From: an uncultured Caulobacteraceae bacterium
GTDB taxonomy: Bacteria; Pseudomonadota; Alphaproteobacteria; Caulobacterales; Caulobacteraceae
Direction of reading: 5' to 3'
Length of the DNA: 47,322 nt
Assembly (NCBI GenBank): GCA_903870555.1
Contig: CAIQDO010000057.1
Coordinates: 1 to 47,322, forward strand
Positions within the stretch are counted from its first letter, which is position 1; the number at the start of each line of letters is the position of its first letter. The notes beneath the pieces are model-generated. The model had not been told where the DNA came from. It made no database searches and saw only the letters and a list, made by a program, of their open reading frames with translations. Shown in pieces: positions 30,541 through 37,764 of this stretch. The translations under genes were made by a program, and so were the position numbers.

Positions 30541-32045
30541 AGGGTGTTTGCCTCTCCAGCCAGGAAGACAGAAAGTTTGGCCGCCGAGACGGTCGCCGAA
30601 CGGATGCGGAACGTAACCGGCATGGCCGTGCCCGACACGGCCGCCGCCGGCGCCGACAAGAGCACCCTTAGGGAGCCGACCTGGTCAGCCGGCACGATCA
30701 GCGTCAGAGCCGTCGCCGAAGAGGGAAAGCCCGGTGTCTTGAGACTGTATCCGGAAAGGCCGTCGACGGTGACCGTGAACACCTGCCGGTCGAACGTGCG
30801 GTTGGCCACTTTCAAAGTGTAGCCGTCCCGAATGGAACCGTCGTGAAGCCGAACGAAGGTCGGGTTGCGATCGCGCAGGACGTCGAACACGACCGGGCTG
30901 CGGGTCAGCAGGCCCCACATCATCGCCCCCGCCACGATGGTCAGGGCGGCGCCATAGTAGATCGTCCGCGGCCTGATGAACTCATATTTCGCATGGCGGC
31001 CGGCCAGGCGATCGGCGACCGCGGACTCGGTGTCGTATCCGATCAGGCCTTTCGGCCGGTCGATGCGGGTCATCATTTCGTCGCAGGCGTCGACGCACAG
31101 GCCGCAATTGATACATTCGATCTGGGCGCCGTCGCGGATGTCTATCCCCATCGGACAGACCACCACGCATTGCAGACAGTCGACGCAATCGCCGCGCCCT
31201 TCCCACGACTGTCCTTTCTTGTGCGGTCCGCGGGGTTCTCCGCGATCATGCAGATAGATCACCTGCAGAGAGTGCTCGTCGAGCATGGCGCCCTGAATAC
31301 GGGGCCACGGACACAGGAAGGTGCAGACCTGCTCCCGCATGGTGCCAGCGAGAGAATAGGTGGTGAAGGTGAGGATGGCGGCGGAAACATAGGCCGTAAG
31401 GGGACCTTGCCCTATCCACAGGCTTTTCCACAGGGTGGGGGCGTCATGAAAATAGAAGACCCAGGCGCCGCCGGTGGCCAGGGCAATGGCCAGCCATGTG
31501 GCGTGTTTACCGCCCTTGCGCCAAGCCTTGTTGAGGCTCAGCGGCGCCGCGTCCAGCTTCATGCGAGCGTTGCGATCACCCTCGAAGAACCGTTCGACGG
31601 CGATGAACAGGTCGGTCCACACCGTCTGCGGACAGGCGTAACCGCACCACAGACGACCGTACAGGGCTGTCGTGACGAACAAAGCCAGGGCGGCAATGAT
31701 CAACAGCCCGGTGAAGAAATAGACTTCTTGGGGCCACAACTGAATGAAAAAGAAGTAGAAGCGTGGACCTGTGAAATCCACCAGCACCGCTTGCTGCGGC
31801 AGGCCTTCCGGCCGGTGCCAGCGGATCCATGGCGTGATCCAGTATATCGCCAGAGTCACGACCAGCAGCGCCCACTTGATCGTCCGCCACTGGCCGTGAA
31901 CGAGCTTGGGATAGATTTGCGTGCGTTTTTTGTAGAGGCCCGGCGCACCGCCGACGACCTTCGACCGGACCGTGGCGGCGACGGAGACCGAAGCCTCCGC
32001 CGCCTTCTCCGCGTCCGCTTTCTTACGCTCGATTACGGTTACCAC
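30537..32045 (-). CDS. ccoG: membrane Fe-S protein CcoG (FixG/RdxA)
   Basis: CcoG (502 aa) is a membrane-bound ferredoxin-like protein that, in other bacteria, reduces copper during cbb3 assembly. Several N-terminal membrane helices contain the CxxxCP motif in RLWCGYACPQTVW and a related one in TFLCPWPRIQG. Two [4Fe-4S] motifs follow: DCVDCLQCVVVCPMGID and ECINCGLCVDACDEMM. A C-terminal periplasmic Ig-like domain closes the protein. The start is a GTG at 32045, 22 nt downstream of the ccoP stop. Confidence 0.96.
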   Translation of the reverse strand: MVTVIERKKADAEKAAEASVSVAATVRSKVVGGAPGLYKKRTQIYPKLVHGQWRTIKWALLVVTLAIYWITPWIRWHRPEGLPQQAVLVDFTGPRFYFFFIQLWPQEVYFFTGLLIIAALALFVTTALYGRLWCGYACPQTVWTDLFIAVERFFEGDRNARMKLDAAPLSLNKAWRKGGKHATWLAIALATGGAWVFYFHDAPTLWKSLWIGQGPLTAYVSAAILTFTTYSLAGTMREQVCTFLCPWPRIQGAMLDEHSLQVIYLHDRGEPRGPHKKGQSWEGRGDCVDCLQCVVVCPMGIDIRDGAQIECINCGLCVDACDEMMTRIDRPKGLIGYDTESAVADRLAGRHAKYEFIRPRTIYYGAALTIVAGAMMWGLLTRSPVVFDVLRDRNPTFVRLHDGSIRDGYTLKVANRTFDRQVFTVTVDGLSGYSLKTPGFPSSATALTLIVPADQVGSLRVLLSAPAAAVSGTAMPVTFRIRSATVSAAKLSVFLAGEANTL

Positions 32046-32067
32046 CTAGATGCTCCGATCCGTCTGA

Positions 32068-32937
32068 TCAGGATCCGCCAGCGCTGGCGTGGATATAGAC
32101 CGTCAGCGCCTTGATGGTGTTGGCGTCAAGACGCTTGCCCCAGTTGGGCATCACGCCACCGCGACCGTTCCAGATCTGGCCGTGAATCGACGCACGGTCC
32201 GAACCATAGAGCCAGTCCTTGTCGGTCAGGTTCGGCGCGCCGAACATCTGGTTGCCCTTGCCTTCCGGACCGTGACAGACGGCGCAGTTGTTGGCGAACA
32301 GGGGCGTCGCCCGGGCGACCGCGGCCGCATTGGCCCGCCGCCCGGACAGATTGACCACATACTCCGTCAAATCGTTGATTTCGCCGGGCTTGAGCAGCCC
32401 GTCGACACCGAAGGACGGCATCTTGGATGAGCGGGTTTCCGGATCCTCGGCGCGAATGCCGTGGGTGATGGTCTGCTGGATATCCTCCAACTTGCCACCC
32501 CATAGCCACACGTCGTCACGAAGGTTGGGATATCCCTTCGAGCCGGTGCCGCCGGTGCCATGGCACGAGATGCAATTGGCATTGAAGGTCAATTGACCGA
32601 CCTGCATGGCGTAGGCCTGCAGCTTGGGGTCCTTTTCGATATCCTGAAGCGACGCGTTGGTCAGGGCGTGGCCCTGGATGTCGCGATGCGCTTTCAGGGC
32701 GGCCAGGTCCACTTCGACCTGGGCGCGCTGAGAATTATGCAGGATGCCCGGGGTATAGCCGCCGGGGTAGGGCCACGAGGGCATCAGCACCCAGTAGCCG
32801 ATGGCGAAGGCGATGCAGCCGTACCAGATCCACAACCACCAGCGCGGCAGTGGCGTATCCAGTTCGGTAATACCGTCCCACTCATGGCCGGTCGTTTCGG
32901 TCCCGCTGTGCGGGTCTGTCGGTCTGTGGCCGCTCAT
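32068..32937 (-). CDS. ccoP: cbb3 oxidase diheme cytochrome c subunit
   Basis: CcoP (289 aa) passes electrons to CcoO/CcoN. An N-terminal cytoplasmic stretch with DGITELDTPLPRWWLWIWYGCIAFAIGYWV, the CcoP signature, includes one membrane helix. Two class I cytochrome c domains follow, with CISCH (about residue 132) and CAVCH (about residue 219) heme sites. Axial Met candidates lie in KMPSFG and GVMPNWG. Its ATG overlaps the ccoQ stop. Length and domain order are standard. Confidence 0.97.
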   Translation of the reverse strand: MSGHRPTDPHSGTETTGHEWDGITELDTPLPRWWLWIWYGCIAFAIGYWVLMPSWPYPGGYTPGILHNSQRAQVEVDLAALKAHRDIQGHALTNASLQDIEKDPKLQAYAMQVGQLTFNANCISCHGTGGTGSKGYPNLRDDVWLWGGKLEDIQQTITHGIRAEDPETRSSKMPSFGVDGLLKPGEINDLTEYVVNLSGRRANAAAVARATPLFANNCAVCHGPEGKGNQMFGAPNLTDKDWLYGSDRASIHGQIWNGRGGVMPNWGKRLDANTIKALTVYIHASAGGS

Positions 32938-33098
32938 AGTGAAGAATCCTCATCCAGGGGCAGGCGTGCGGCGTGATCGAACTCGGCCTGTTTGCGGGGC
33001 CAGAAGGCGTAGACGCAGCCGCCCAGGAAAATCAGGAAGAAGTAGACGGACCCGCCCTGCTGGGCGAACCTGGCGATGGTTTCATAGGTGATGGACAT
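32934..33098 (-). CDS. ccoQ: cbb3 oxidase subunit CcoQ (below ORF-track length)
   Basis: This 54-aa membrane protein is read on the minus strand from the ATG at 33098: MSITYETIARFAQQGGSVYF, then the helix FLIFLGGCVYAFWP, then RKQAEFDHAARLPLDEDSSL. The single helix followed by FWPRKQxEFDxAAxLPLxED is diagnostic for CcoQ/FixQ. This small subunit stabilises the interaction of CcoP with CcoNO. Its start lies 3 nt after the ccoO stop, and its stop overlaps ccoP (ATGA). Confidence 0.96.
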   Translation of the reverse strand: MSITYETIARFAQQGGSVYFFLIFLGGCVYAFWPRKQAEFDHAARLPLDEDSSL

Positions 33099-33101
33099 CA
33101 A

Positions 33102-33848
33102 TCACCGCCTGTTCGCCGGAGCATCGGCCTTGTAGGTGGTGAAATCGACCAGGGTGCCCTGCATCTGCAGGTAGGCGATAAGAGCATCCATTTCGGTGAT
33201 GCGGTCGGAACCGCCGCCGAAGTCACGGATGTTTAGCTTGTCGCCATAGTGGGCCTTCAGCTTGGTTGGACTTTCATTCGGGTTGGCCTGGGCTTTGAGG
33301 TCTTCGGTCGCCGAGTCGATTTCCGCCTGGGTATAGGGCACCCCGACGATTTTCAGCGCCTTCAGCTTGTCCTTGATGTCCCGATAGTCGAGATCCTTCT
33401 CGGCCAGGAACCTGTAGGGAGGCATGATCGACTCCGGCACCAGCGACCGGGGATTGATCAGGTGATCGCGGTGCCAGGCGTCGGAATACTTGCCGCCGAC
33501 CCGCGCCAGATCCGGGCCCGTGCGCTTGGAGCCCCACTGGAACGGGTGATCGTACATGCTCTCGGCCGCCAGGCTGTAGTGGCCGTAGCGTTCCACCTCG
33601 TCGCGCAGCGGACGGATCATCGCCGAGTGGCAGAGATAGCAGCCCTCGCGGATGTAGATATCCCGTCCAGCCACCTCGAGGGGGGTGTAGGGACGCATCC
33701 CGTCCACCTTCTCAATCGTGCTCTCCAGGAAAAACAGGGGCGTGATCTCCACCAGCCCCCCGACGGAGACGACAAGGATGATGAACAGCAGGAGCAGCAT
33801 GGAATGCCGCTCGAGCTTGCCGTGGTTTTTGAAAACGAAGTTGGCCAT
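33102..33848 (-). CDS. ccoO: cbb3 oxidase monoheme cytochrome c subunit
   Basis: CcoO (248 aa) has an N-terminal membrane helix ([24 protein letters not shown]) after [10 protein letters not shown]-type residues (here [11 protein letters not shown]). The heme-c site is [21 protein letters not shown], followed by the [28 protein letters not shown] block. The likely Met ligand is in [16 protein letters not shown]. All are family signatures. It follows ccoN by 5 nt. Confidence 0.97.
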   Translation of the reverse strand: MANFVFKNHGKLERHSMLLLLFIILVVSVGGLVEITPLFFLESTIEKVDGMRPYTPLEVAGRDIYIREGCYLCHSAMIRPLRDEVERYGHYSLAAESMYDHPFQWGSKRTGPDLARVGGKYSDAWHRDHLINPRSLVPESIMPPYRFLAEKDLDYRDIKDKLKALKIVGVPYTQAEIDSATEDLKAQANPNESPTKLKAHYGDKLNIRDFGGGSDRITEMDALIAYLQMQGTLVDFTTYKADAPANRR

Positions 33849-33853
33849 GGTTC

Positions 33854-35569
33854 CTACTCCCCGGCGATCGCGAGGCCCGCGGGAACCGCGTCGGCCGGGT
33901 GGTTGACACTCACGGAGCTGGGCATGCCCACCGTCCGGATGACATTGTAGATCATGATGAGAGCGCCGCTCAGGTACATCAGGCCGCCCAGCGTCCGGAC
34001 CATGTATTCAATATGCTTGGCCGCCACCGTTTCGATGAAGCTGTAGGCCAGGAAGCCGTCGGGCGTATAGGCGCGCCACATCAGGCCTTCCATGATCCCG
34101 GAAACCCACATCGCGGTGATGTAAAGCAGGATGCCGGTCGTCGCGATCCAGAAGTGCCACTCGATCAGACGGTCCGAATACATCCGGTCCTTCTTCCACA
34201 GCCACGGAACCATGCAGTAGATCGAGCCGAAGCTGACGAAGCCGACCCAGCCGAGCGCGCCGGAGTGGACGTGGCCGATACCCCAATCAGTGTAGTGGCT
34301 GAGGGCGTTGACGGTGCGGATCGACATCACCGGACCTTCGAAGGTCGACATGCCGTAGAACGCCAGGGAGACCACGAACATCCGGATCACCGGGTCGGTG
34401 CGCAGCTTGTCCCAGGCGCCCGATAGCGTCATCAGGCCGTTGATCATGCCGCCCCAGGACGGCATCCACAGCATGATCGAGAAGGTCATGCCCAGGGTCT
34501 GGGTCCATTGCGGCAGGGCCGTGTAATGCAAATGGTGTGGGCCCGCCCAGATGTAGATGAAGATCAGCGCCCAGAAATGCACGATCGACAGGCGATAGCT
34601 GTAGACCGGACGTTCCGCGCGCTTGGGAATGAAGTAGTACATCATGCCCAGGAAGCCGGCGGTAAGCAGGAAGCCGACGGCGTTGTGGCCGTACCACCAC
34701 TGCACCATGGCGCTTTGCACGCCCGACCACAGTTCATAGCTCTTGTGATTCAGGAAGCTGACCGGCATGGCCAGGTTATTGAAGATATGGAGGATGGCGA
34801 TGGTGATGATGAAAGAGAGGTAGAACCAGTTGGCCACATAGATATGCGGCTCCTTGCGCTTCCAGATCGTGCCGAGGAACACCAGCAGGTAGCAGACCCA
34901 GACGATCGTCAGCCACAGGTCGGTCAGCCACTCGGGCTCGGCGTATTCCTGACCCTGGGTGATGCCCACCAGATAGCCCAGGCCGGCGAGCAGGATGAAC
35001 AGCTGATAGCCCCAGAACACGAACCAGGGCAGCATGCCGCCGAACAGCTTGGCCTTGCAGGTCCGCTGAACGACCCAGAACGACGTGGCGATCAGGGCGT
35101 TGCCGCCGAAGGCGAAAATCACCGCCGAGGTGTGCAGCGGCCGAAGACGGCCGAAGTTCAGGAAGCCGAATTCCGGAAAATAGAAAATCCTTGGCCAGGT
35201 CAGCTGCGACGCGATGATCACCCCGACCAGCATGCCCGCGGCGCCCCAGAACAGGGTGGCGATCACGCCCGCCTTGATCACGTTGTCGGAATACCGCGAA
35301 CTGTCCTGCTTGAAGCCCCCCGAGGCGAGCCCTCCGACCAGGATCGCCGCCGCCGCGACGAACCCGATGATGAAAATGGCGCCCTGAAACTGGAACAGCG
35401 GATCCTGAGACAGGACGGTGGCGACGGTGGCGAGCAACGCGCCCAACACCGAAACGAGCAGGAGGACTGGCGCGCCCCCTGTCCCGACGGCGGCTGGCGC
35501 TCTCCCCGTGGAAGGCGTGGTTGACAAGGATTTCCCCAATTTGACGCACGACTCCTGAGGCGGAGCCAT
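33854..35569 (-). CDS. ccoN: cbb3-type cytochrome c oxidase catalytic subunit
   Basis: CcoN is the heme-copper O2-reducing subunit of the high-affinity cbb3 oxidase. About 12 to 14 membrane helices are visible. Heme/CuB ligands lie in [57 protein letters not shown] and [15 protein letters not shown] use the ATG at 35569 (571 aa), with GAGGGAG 7 nt upstream. A TTG at 35527 with GGGGAAA just upstream is a plausible alternative, because the first 14 residues ([14 protein letters not shown]) are not obviously conserved. The operon order NOQPGHIS is complete, and an FNR/FixK box lies upstream. Confidence 0.96.
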   Translation of the reverse strand: MAPPQESCVKLGKSLSTTPSTGRAPAAVGTGGAPVLLLVSVLGALLATVATVLSQDPLFQFQGAIFIIGFVAAAAILVGGLASGGFKQDSSRYSDNVIKAGVIATLFWGAAGMLVGVIIASQLTWPRIFYFPEFGFLNFGRLRPLHTSAVIFAFGGNALIATSFWVVQRTCKAKLFGGMLPWFVFWGYQLFILLAGLGYLVGITQGQEYAEPEWLTDLWLTIVWVCYLLVFLGTIWKRKEPHIYVANWFYLSFIITIAILHIFNNLAMPVSFLNHKSYELWSGVQSAMVQWWYGHNAVGFLLTAGFLGMMYYFIPKRAERPVYSYRLSIVHFWALIFIYIWAGPHHLHYTALPQWTQTLGMTFSIMLWMPSWGGMINGLMTLSGAWDKLRTDPVIRMFVVSLAFYGMSTFEGPVMSIRTVNALSHYTDWGIGHVHSGALGWVGFVSFGSIYCMVPWLWKKDRMYSDRLIEWHFWIATTGILLYITAMWVSGIMEGLMWRAYTPDGFLAYSFIETVAAKHIEYMVRTLGGLMYLSGALIMIYNVIRTVGMPSSVSVNHPADAVPAGLAIAGE

Positions 35570-35604
35570 GCGGCACTCCCTCGCCCGCATGCAACCGAGG
35601 AGCA

Positions 35605-35618
35605 TTGACGTGGATCAA
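35605..35618. promoter_or_regulatory. FNR/FixK-type box between ccoN and the small membrane-protein gene
   Basis: TTGACGTGGATCAA matches the anaerobox TTGAT-N4-ATCAA at nine of ten defined positions. It sits in the 128-nt gap between divergent ccoN and the 35698 gene. For the plus strand a -10-like TAGAGA lies at 35642-35647, 30.5 nt from the box centre, close to class II spacing. For ccoN the matching position is GC-rich, with no good -10. Control of ccoN by such sites is well known in alphaproteobacteria; the plus-strand use is inference. Confidence 0.75.
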
Positions 35619-35697
35619 GGAGGGCCCGGGTGTGATCGCCGTAGAGAGTTTTTCGCGGGGCGGCCTTCGTCTTCGCAAATTTGAGATCCGAGAAGTC

Positions 35698-35955
35698 ATG
35701 TCCCGCGAAACTCGTTCCGATCCGGTACCCTTGGCGCTGCTCGGCGCCGCAGCGTCGCTCACCACCATCGGCGGGGTCTGGTACGCAGCCCTGATGCGGG
35801 GAATCTGGGCGGCGGAAGCGCTCGGACCGATATGCCGTCACGGCGGCCCACTCGCCCTTCACTGTCCGGCCTGCTACGCGGCTCTGGCGATGATCCTCGC
35901 GGGTGTCGGCCTCGCCGGCGCCGCCGGACAACGAGCCCCGGCGCCTATCGGCTGA
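35698..35955 (+). CDS. small membrane protein with Cys/His cluster
   Basis: This 85-aa protein is divergent from ccoN. I start at the ATG at 35698 (MSRETRSDPVPLALLGAAASLTTIGGVWYAALM) because the longer ORF begins inside the FNR box. It has two likely membrane helices. Between them lies ICRHGGPLALHCPACYAA, a compact set of Cys and His residues (C-H ... H-C-x2-C) that could bind a metal or form a redox pair at the membrane face. No family is recognised. The FNR-type box and a -10-like TAGAGA upstream suggest low-oxygen expression alongside the oxidase. Several opposite-strand ORFs overlap it, so the call rests on membrane pattern and context. Confidence 0.6.
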   Translation: MSRETRSDPVPLALLGAAASLTTIGGVWYAALMRGIWAAEALGPICRHGGPLALHCPACYAALAMILAGVGLAGAAGQRAPAPIG

Positions 35956-36271
35956 CGCGACCTGCCAAGCCCCAGCTCCGGCGGATCAGACGGTCGCTTG
36001 CCGGCGTCCGGCCGACGATGAAGCCATGCCCGTCCGCATTGGGCTCAAGGGGATGAACGCGCCCAAAATCATCCGACCCCAGGCGTCATTGAACCGAGAG
36101 ATTTCGCTCCACGGCGCGGTTGAATGAGCTTTTCCCCGAACTTTGAGCCAAATCAAAGTTGACGGTCCCGTCACCTTTAGGGTCTGGGGACCGACCCGAA
36201 CAACGGCGCGAGCTGGGTCTTTGCCGAAGGCGAAGCATAAGGTCGACGGCGTTGGGCGGGGAAGGAGTCGC
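35956..36271. other. 316-nt intergenic region before the ferredoxin gene
   Basis: I see no convincing gene here; the small ORFs on both strands have no recognisable pattern and shadow each other. The 3' half holds an FNR/FixK-type box with a -10-like element, and then an untranslated leader of about 80 nt before the ferredoxin. The 5' half shows only short GC-rich inverted repeats such as GCCGG...CCGGC. Confidence 0.55.
36143..36156 (+). promoter_or_regulatory. FNR/FixK-type box upstream of ferredoxin-diiron genes
   Basis: TTGAGCCAAATCAA matches TTGAT-N4-ATCAA at nine of ten positions. A -10-like TAGGGT follows at 36178-36183. The box centre is 28.5 nt before it, which fits a class II activator position near -41.5 and a start near 36190. 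This would make the ferredoxin gene and those behind it low-oxygen induced, if an FNR or FixK protein is present in the genome. Confidence 0.65.
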
Positions 36272-36592
36272 GTGGTCAAGGTCAGATATATCGAGCCAGG
36301 CGGGGCCGAACATTGCGTGGATGTCGCGGCGGGGCGTTCCATCATGGACGGCGCCAAGCGCTACACGGTTCCGGGAATTGATGGAGACTGCGGCGGCGCC
36401 TGCGCCTGCGCCACCTGCCACGTCTACGTAGAGTCGCCCTGGTTCGAACGATTGCCGGCGATGGAGGAACTCGAGCATGAGATGCTCGACTTCGCGTTCG
36501 ACGTCACCCCAAACAGCCGGCTCGGGTGTCAGGTCAAGCTCGACGATAGTCTAGAGGGTTTGACCGTACGTATCCCATCTCGTCAATACTGA
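36272..36592 (+). CDS. [2Fe-2S] ferredoxin, adrenodoxin type
   Basis: This 106-aa ferredoxin has the vertebrate/bacterial adrenodoxin arrangement: Cys40, Cys46 and Cys49 in GDCGGACACATCHVYV, and Cys86 in SRLGCQVKL. The acidic interaction helix WFERLPAMEELEHEMLDFA is present. The GTG at 36272 is chosen because GAAGGAG lies 5 nt upstream and the next residues (VKVRYIEPGGAEHCVDVAAGRS) match a ferredoxin N-terminus. The longer ORF would start right at the FNR box. Such ferredoxins usually give electrons to P450s, hydroxylases or diiron oxygenases. Only 23 nt separate it from the diiron gene, so that protein is its obvious partner. Confidence 0.92.
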   Translation: MVKVRYIEPGGAEHCVDVAAGRSIMDGAKRYTVPGIDGDCGGACACATCHVYVESPWFERLPAMEELEHEMLDFAFDVTPNSRLGCQVKLDDSLEGLTVRIPSRQY

Positions 36593-36615
36593 AAACCAGC
36601 ACAGGGAGAGATAAA

Positions 36616-37704
36616 ATGGCTACCGTAGAACAAAGCCAAACCGCCGCACCCACCTGGAAGGTGGACATGAATCCAGACGATTTTTACAAAAACCCGATGA
36701 ACATCGCTTGGTCGTTCAAATACATCATGTCGGGCGATAAGGTCGAGGATCTGTACAAACGCGCCAAGCAAAACCAGTGGGACTCCGACGAAATCCTGCC
36801 TTGGGATACCGTCGTTGATCCCTCCAAGCCGCTGATCAACGATCGGTCAGACGTCTATCACCGCATGCCGTTTTTCGCGAAATTGAACAAGTCTCAACGT
36901 GAAACCTTCACCGCTCATTCCACCGCGCAGTTGCTGTCGCAGTTCCTGCATGGGGAACAGGGGGCGCTGATGACAGCCGCCTGCGTCACTCACTCCGTGC
37001 CCGATGCGACCGCCAAGCTCTACGCCGCCACACAGACCATGGACGAGGCGCGGCACGTGGAAGTGTACGCCCGCTACTGTGAAAAGATCGCCATCGTCTA
37101 TCCGATGTCGCTTTGGCTGAAGGCCCTGATCGACGCGACCCTGAAATCGGATCGCTACGAAAAGGTGATGATCGGCATGAACATGATCGTCGAGGGCCTG
37201 GCGCTCGGCGCCTTCAACAACATGTACCGCACGACCCAATGCGAACTGCTCAAGAAGCTGACCTTCAACGTCATGCGGGACGAATCCCGCCACGTGTCGT
37301 TCGGACACGCCTACCTCGGTCCCGTGATCGGACGCCTGCCCGAGGATGAGGTCGAGGATCTGGCCGATTTCGCCTTCCAGGCCGTCAACATCCTGGTTCA
37401 CGGCGGCACCGGCGGCACCCTGGCCAGCCGCGTCGACCCCGGCTTCCTGCAGGTGCTCGACAACAGCGGCATCGACCATGAGGATTTCTTCAAGGGCATT
37501 GAAGAGGCGGAAGCGGCCGGCATCACCCAGGAACTGCCGCCCGGACAGATCCACTCGCTGAAGGACCTGATGATGCCGGCGCTCGCCCGGGTCGGCCTGC
37601 TGACACCCACGGCCCAGAAGAAGTACCAGGACGCCGGTATTCCGATCTTTGACGATCCGAGGGTTCTGGAGGCGATGGAAGGCGGGCATCCCGTCACCGC
37701 CTGA
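36616..37704 (+). CDS. ferritin-like diiron protein (R2-like fold), function unknown
   Basis: This 362-aa protein shows a full set of carboxylate-bridged diiron ligands: Glu114 (LHGEQGAL), Glu144 and His147 (MDEARHVEVY), Glu193 (IVEGLALG), and Glu223 and His226 (RDESRHVSFGH). The two ExxH helices and their 30-residue spacing match ribonucleotide-reductase R2 and bacterial multicomponent monooxygenase alpha subunits. There are no membrane helices and no signal peptide. Such proteins bind O2 and oxidise a substrate or a protein residue, receiving electrons from a ferredoxin, and here a [2Fe-2S] ferredoxin gene lies 23 nt upstream. An AGGGAGAG ribosome site precedes the ATG. I cannot assign a substrate; it lacks the partner subunits of a monooxygenase. 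Confidence 0.85.
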   Translation: MATVEQSQTAAPTWKVDMNPDDFYKNPMNIAWSFKYIMSGDKVEDLYKRAKQNQWDSDEILPWDTVVDPSKPLINDRSDVYHRMPFFAKLNKSQRETFTAHSTAQLLSQFLHGEQGALMTAACVTHSVPDATAKLYAATQTMDEARHVEVYARYCEKIAIVYPMSLWLKALIDATLKSDRYEKVMIGMNMIVEGLALGAFNNMYRTTQCELLKKLTFNVMRDESRHVSFGHAYLGPVIGRLPEDEVEDLADFAFQAVNILVHGGTGGTLASRVDPGFLQVLDNSGIDHEDFFKGIEEAEAAGITQELPPGQIHSLKDLMMPALARVGLLTPTAQKKYQDAGIPIFDDPRVLEAMEGGHPVTA

Positions 37705-37715
37705 ACCGATGACCG

Positions 37716-37746
37716 GCCCGTTCGCGCGCAACCCGCGCGGACGGGC
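37716..37746. other. strong hairpin between diiron and PAS genes
   Basis: GCCCGTTCGCGCG (37716-37728) pairs with CGCGCGGACGGGC (37734-37746) over 13 bp with one G-U, around a CAACC loop. No U-run follows, so it is not a classical terminator. It sits 11 nt after the diiron stop and 18 nt before the PAS start codon. It could protect the upstream message, lower PAS expression, or occlude its ribosome site. Confidence 0.6.
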
Positions 37747-37764
37747 GCCAAGGACACCGACCGC

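Noticed and set aside
35986-36357. 123-aa minus-strand ORF in the gap before the ferredoxin
   Set aside because: It overlaps the ferredoxin 5' end and the FNR box, has no domain pattern and no good ribosome site.
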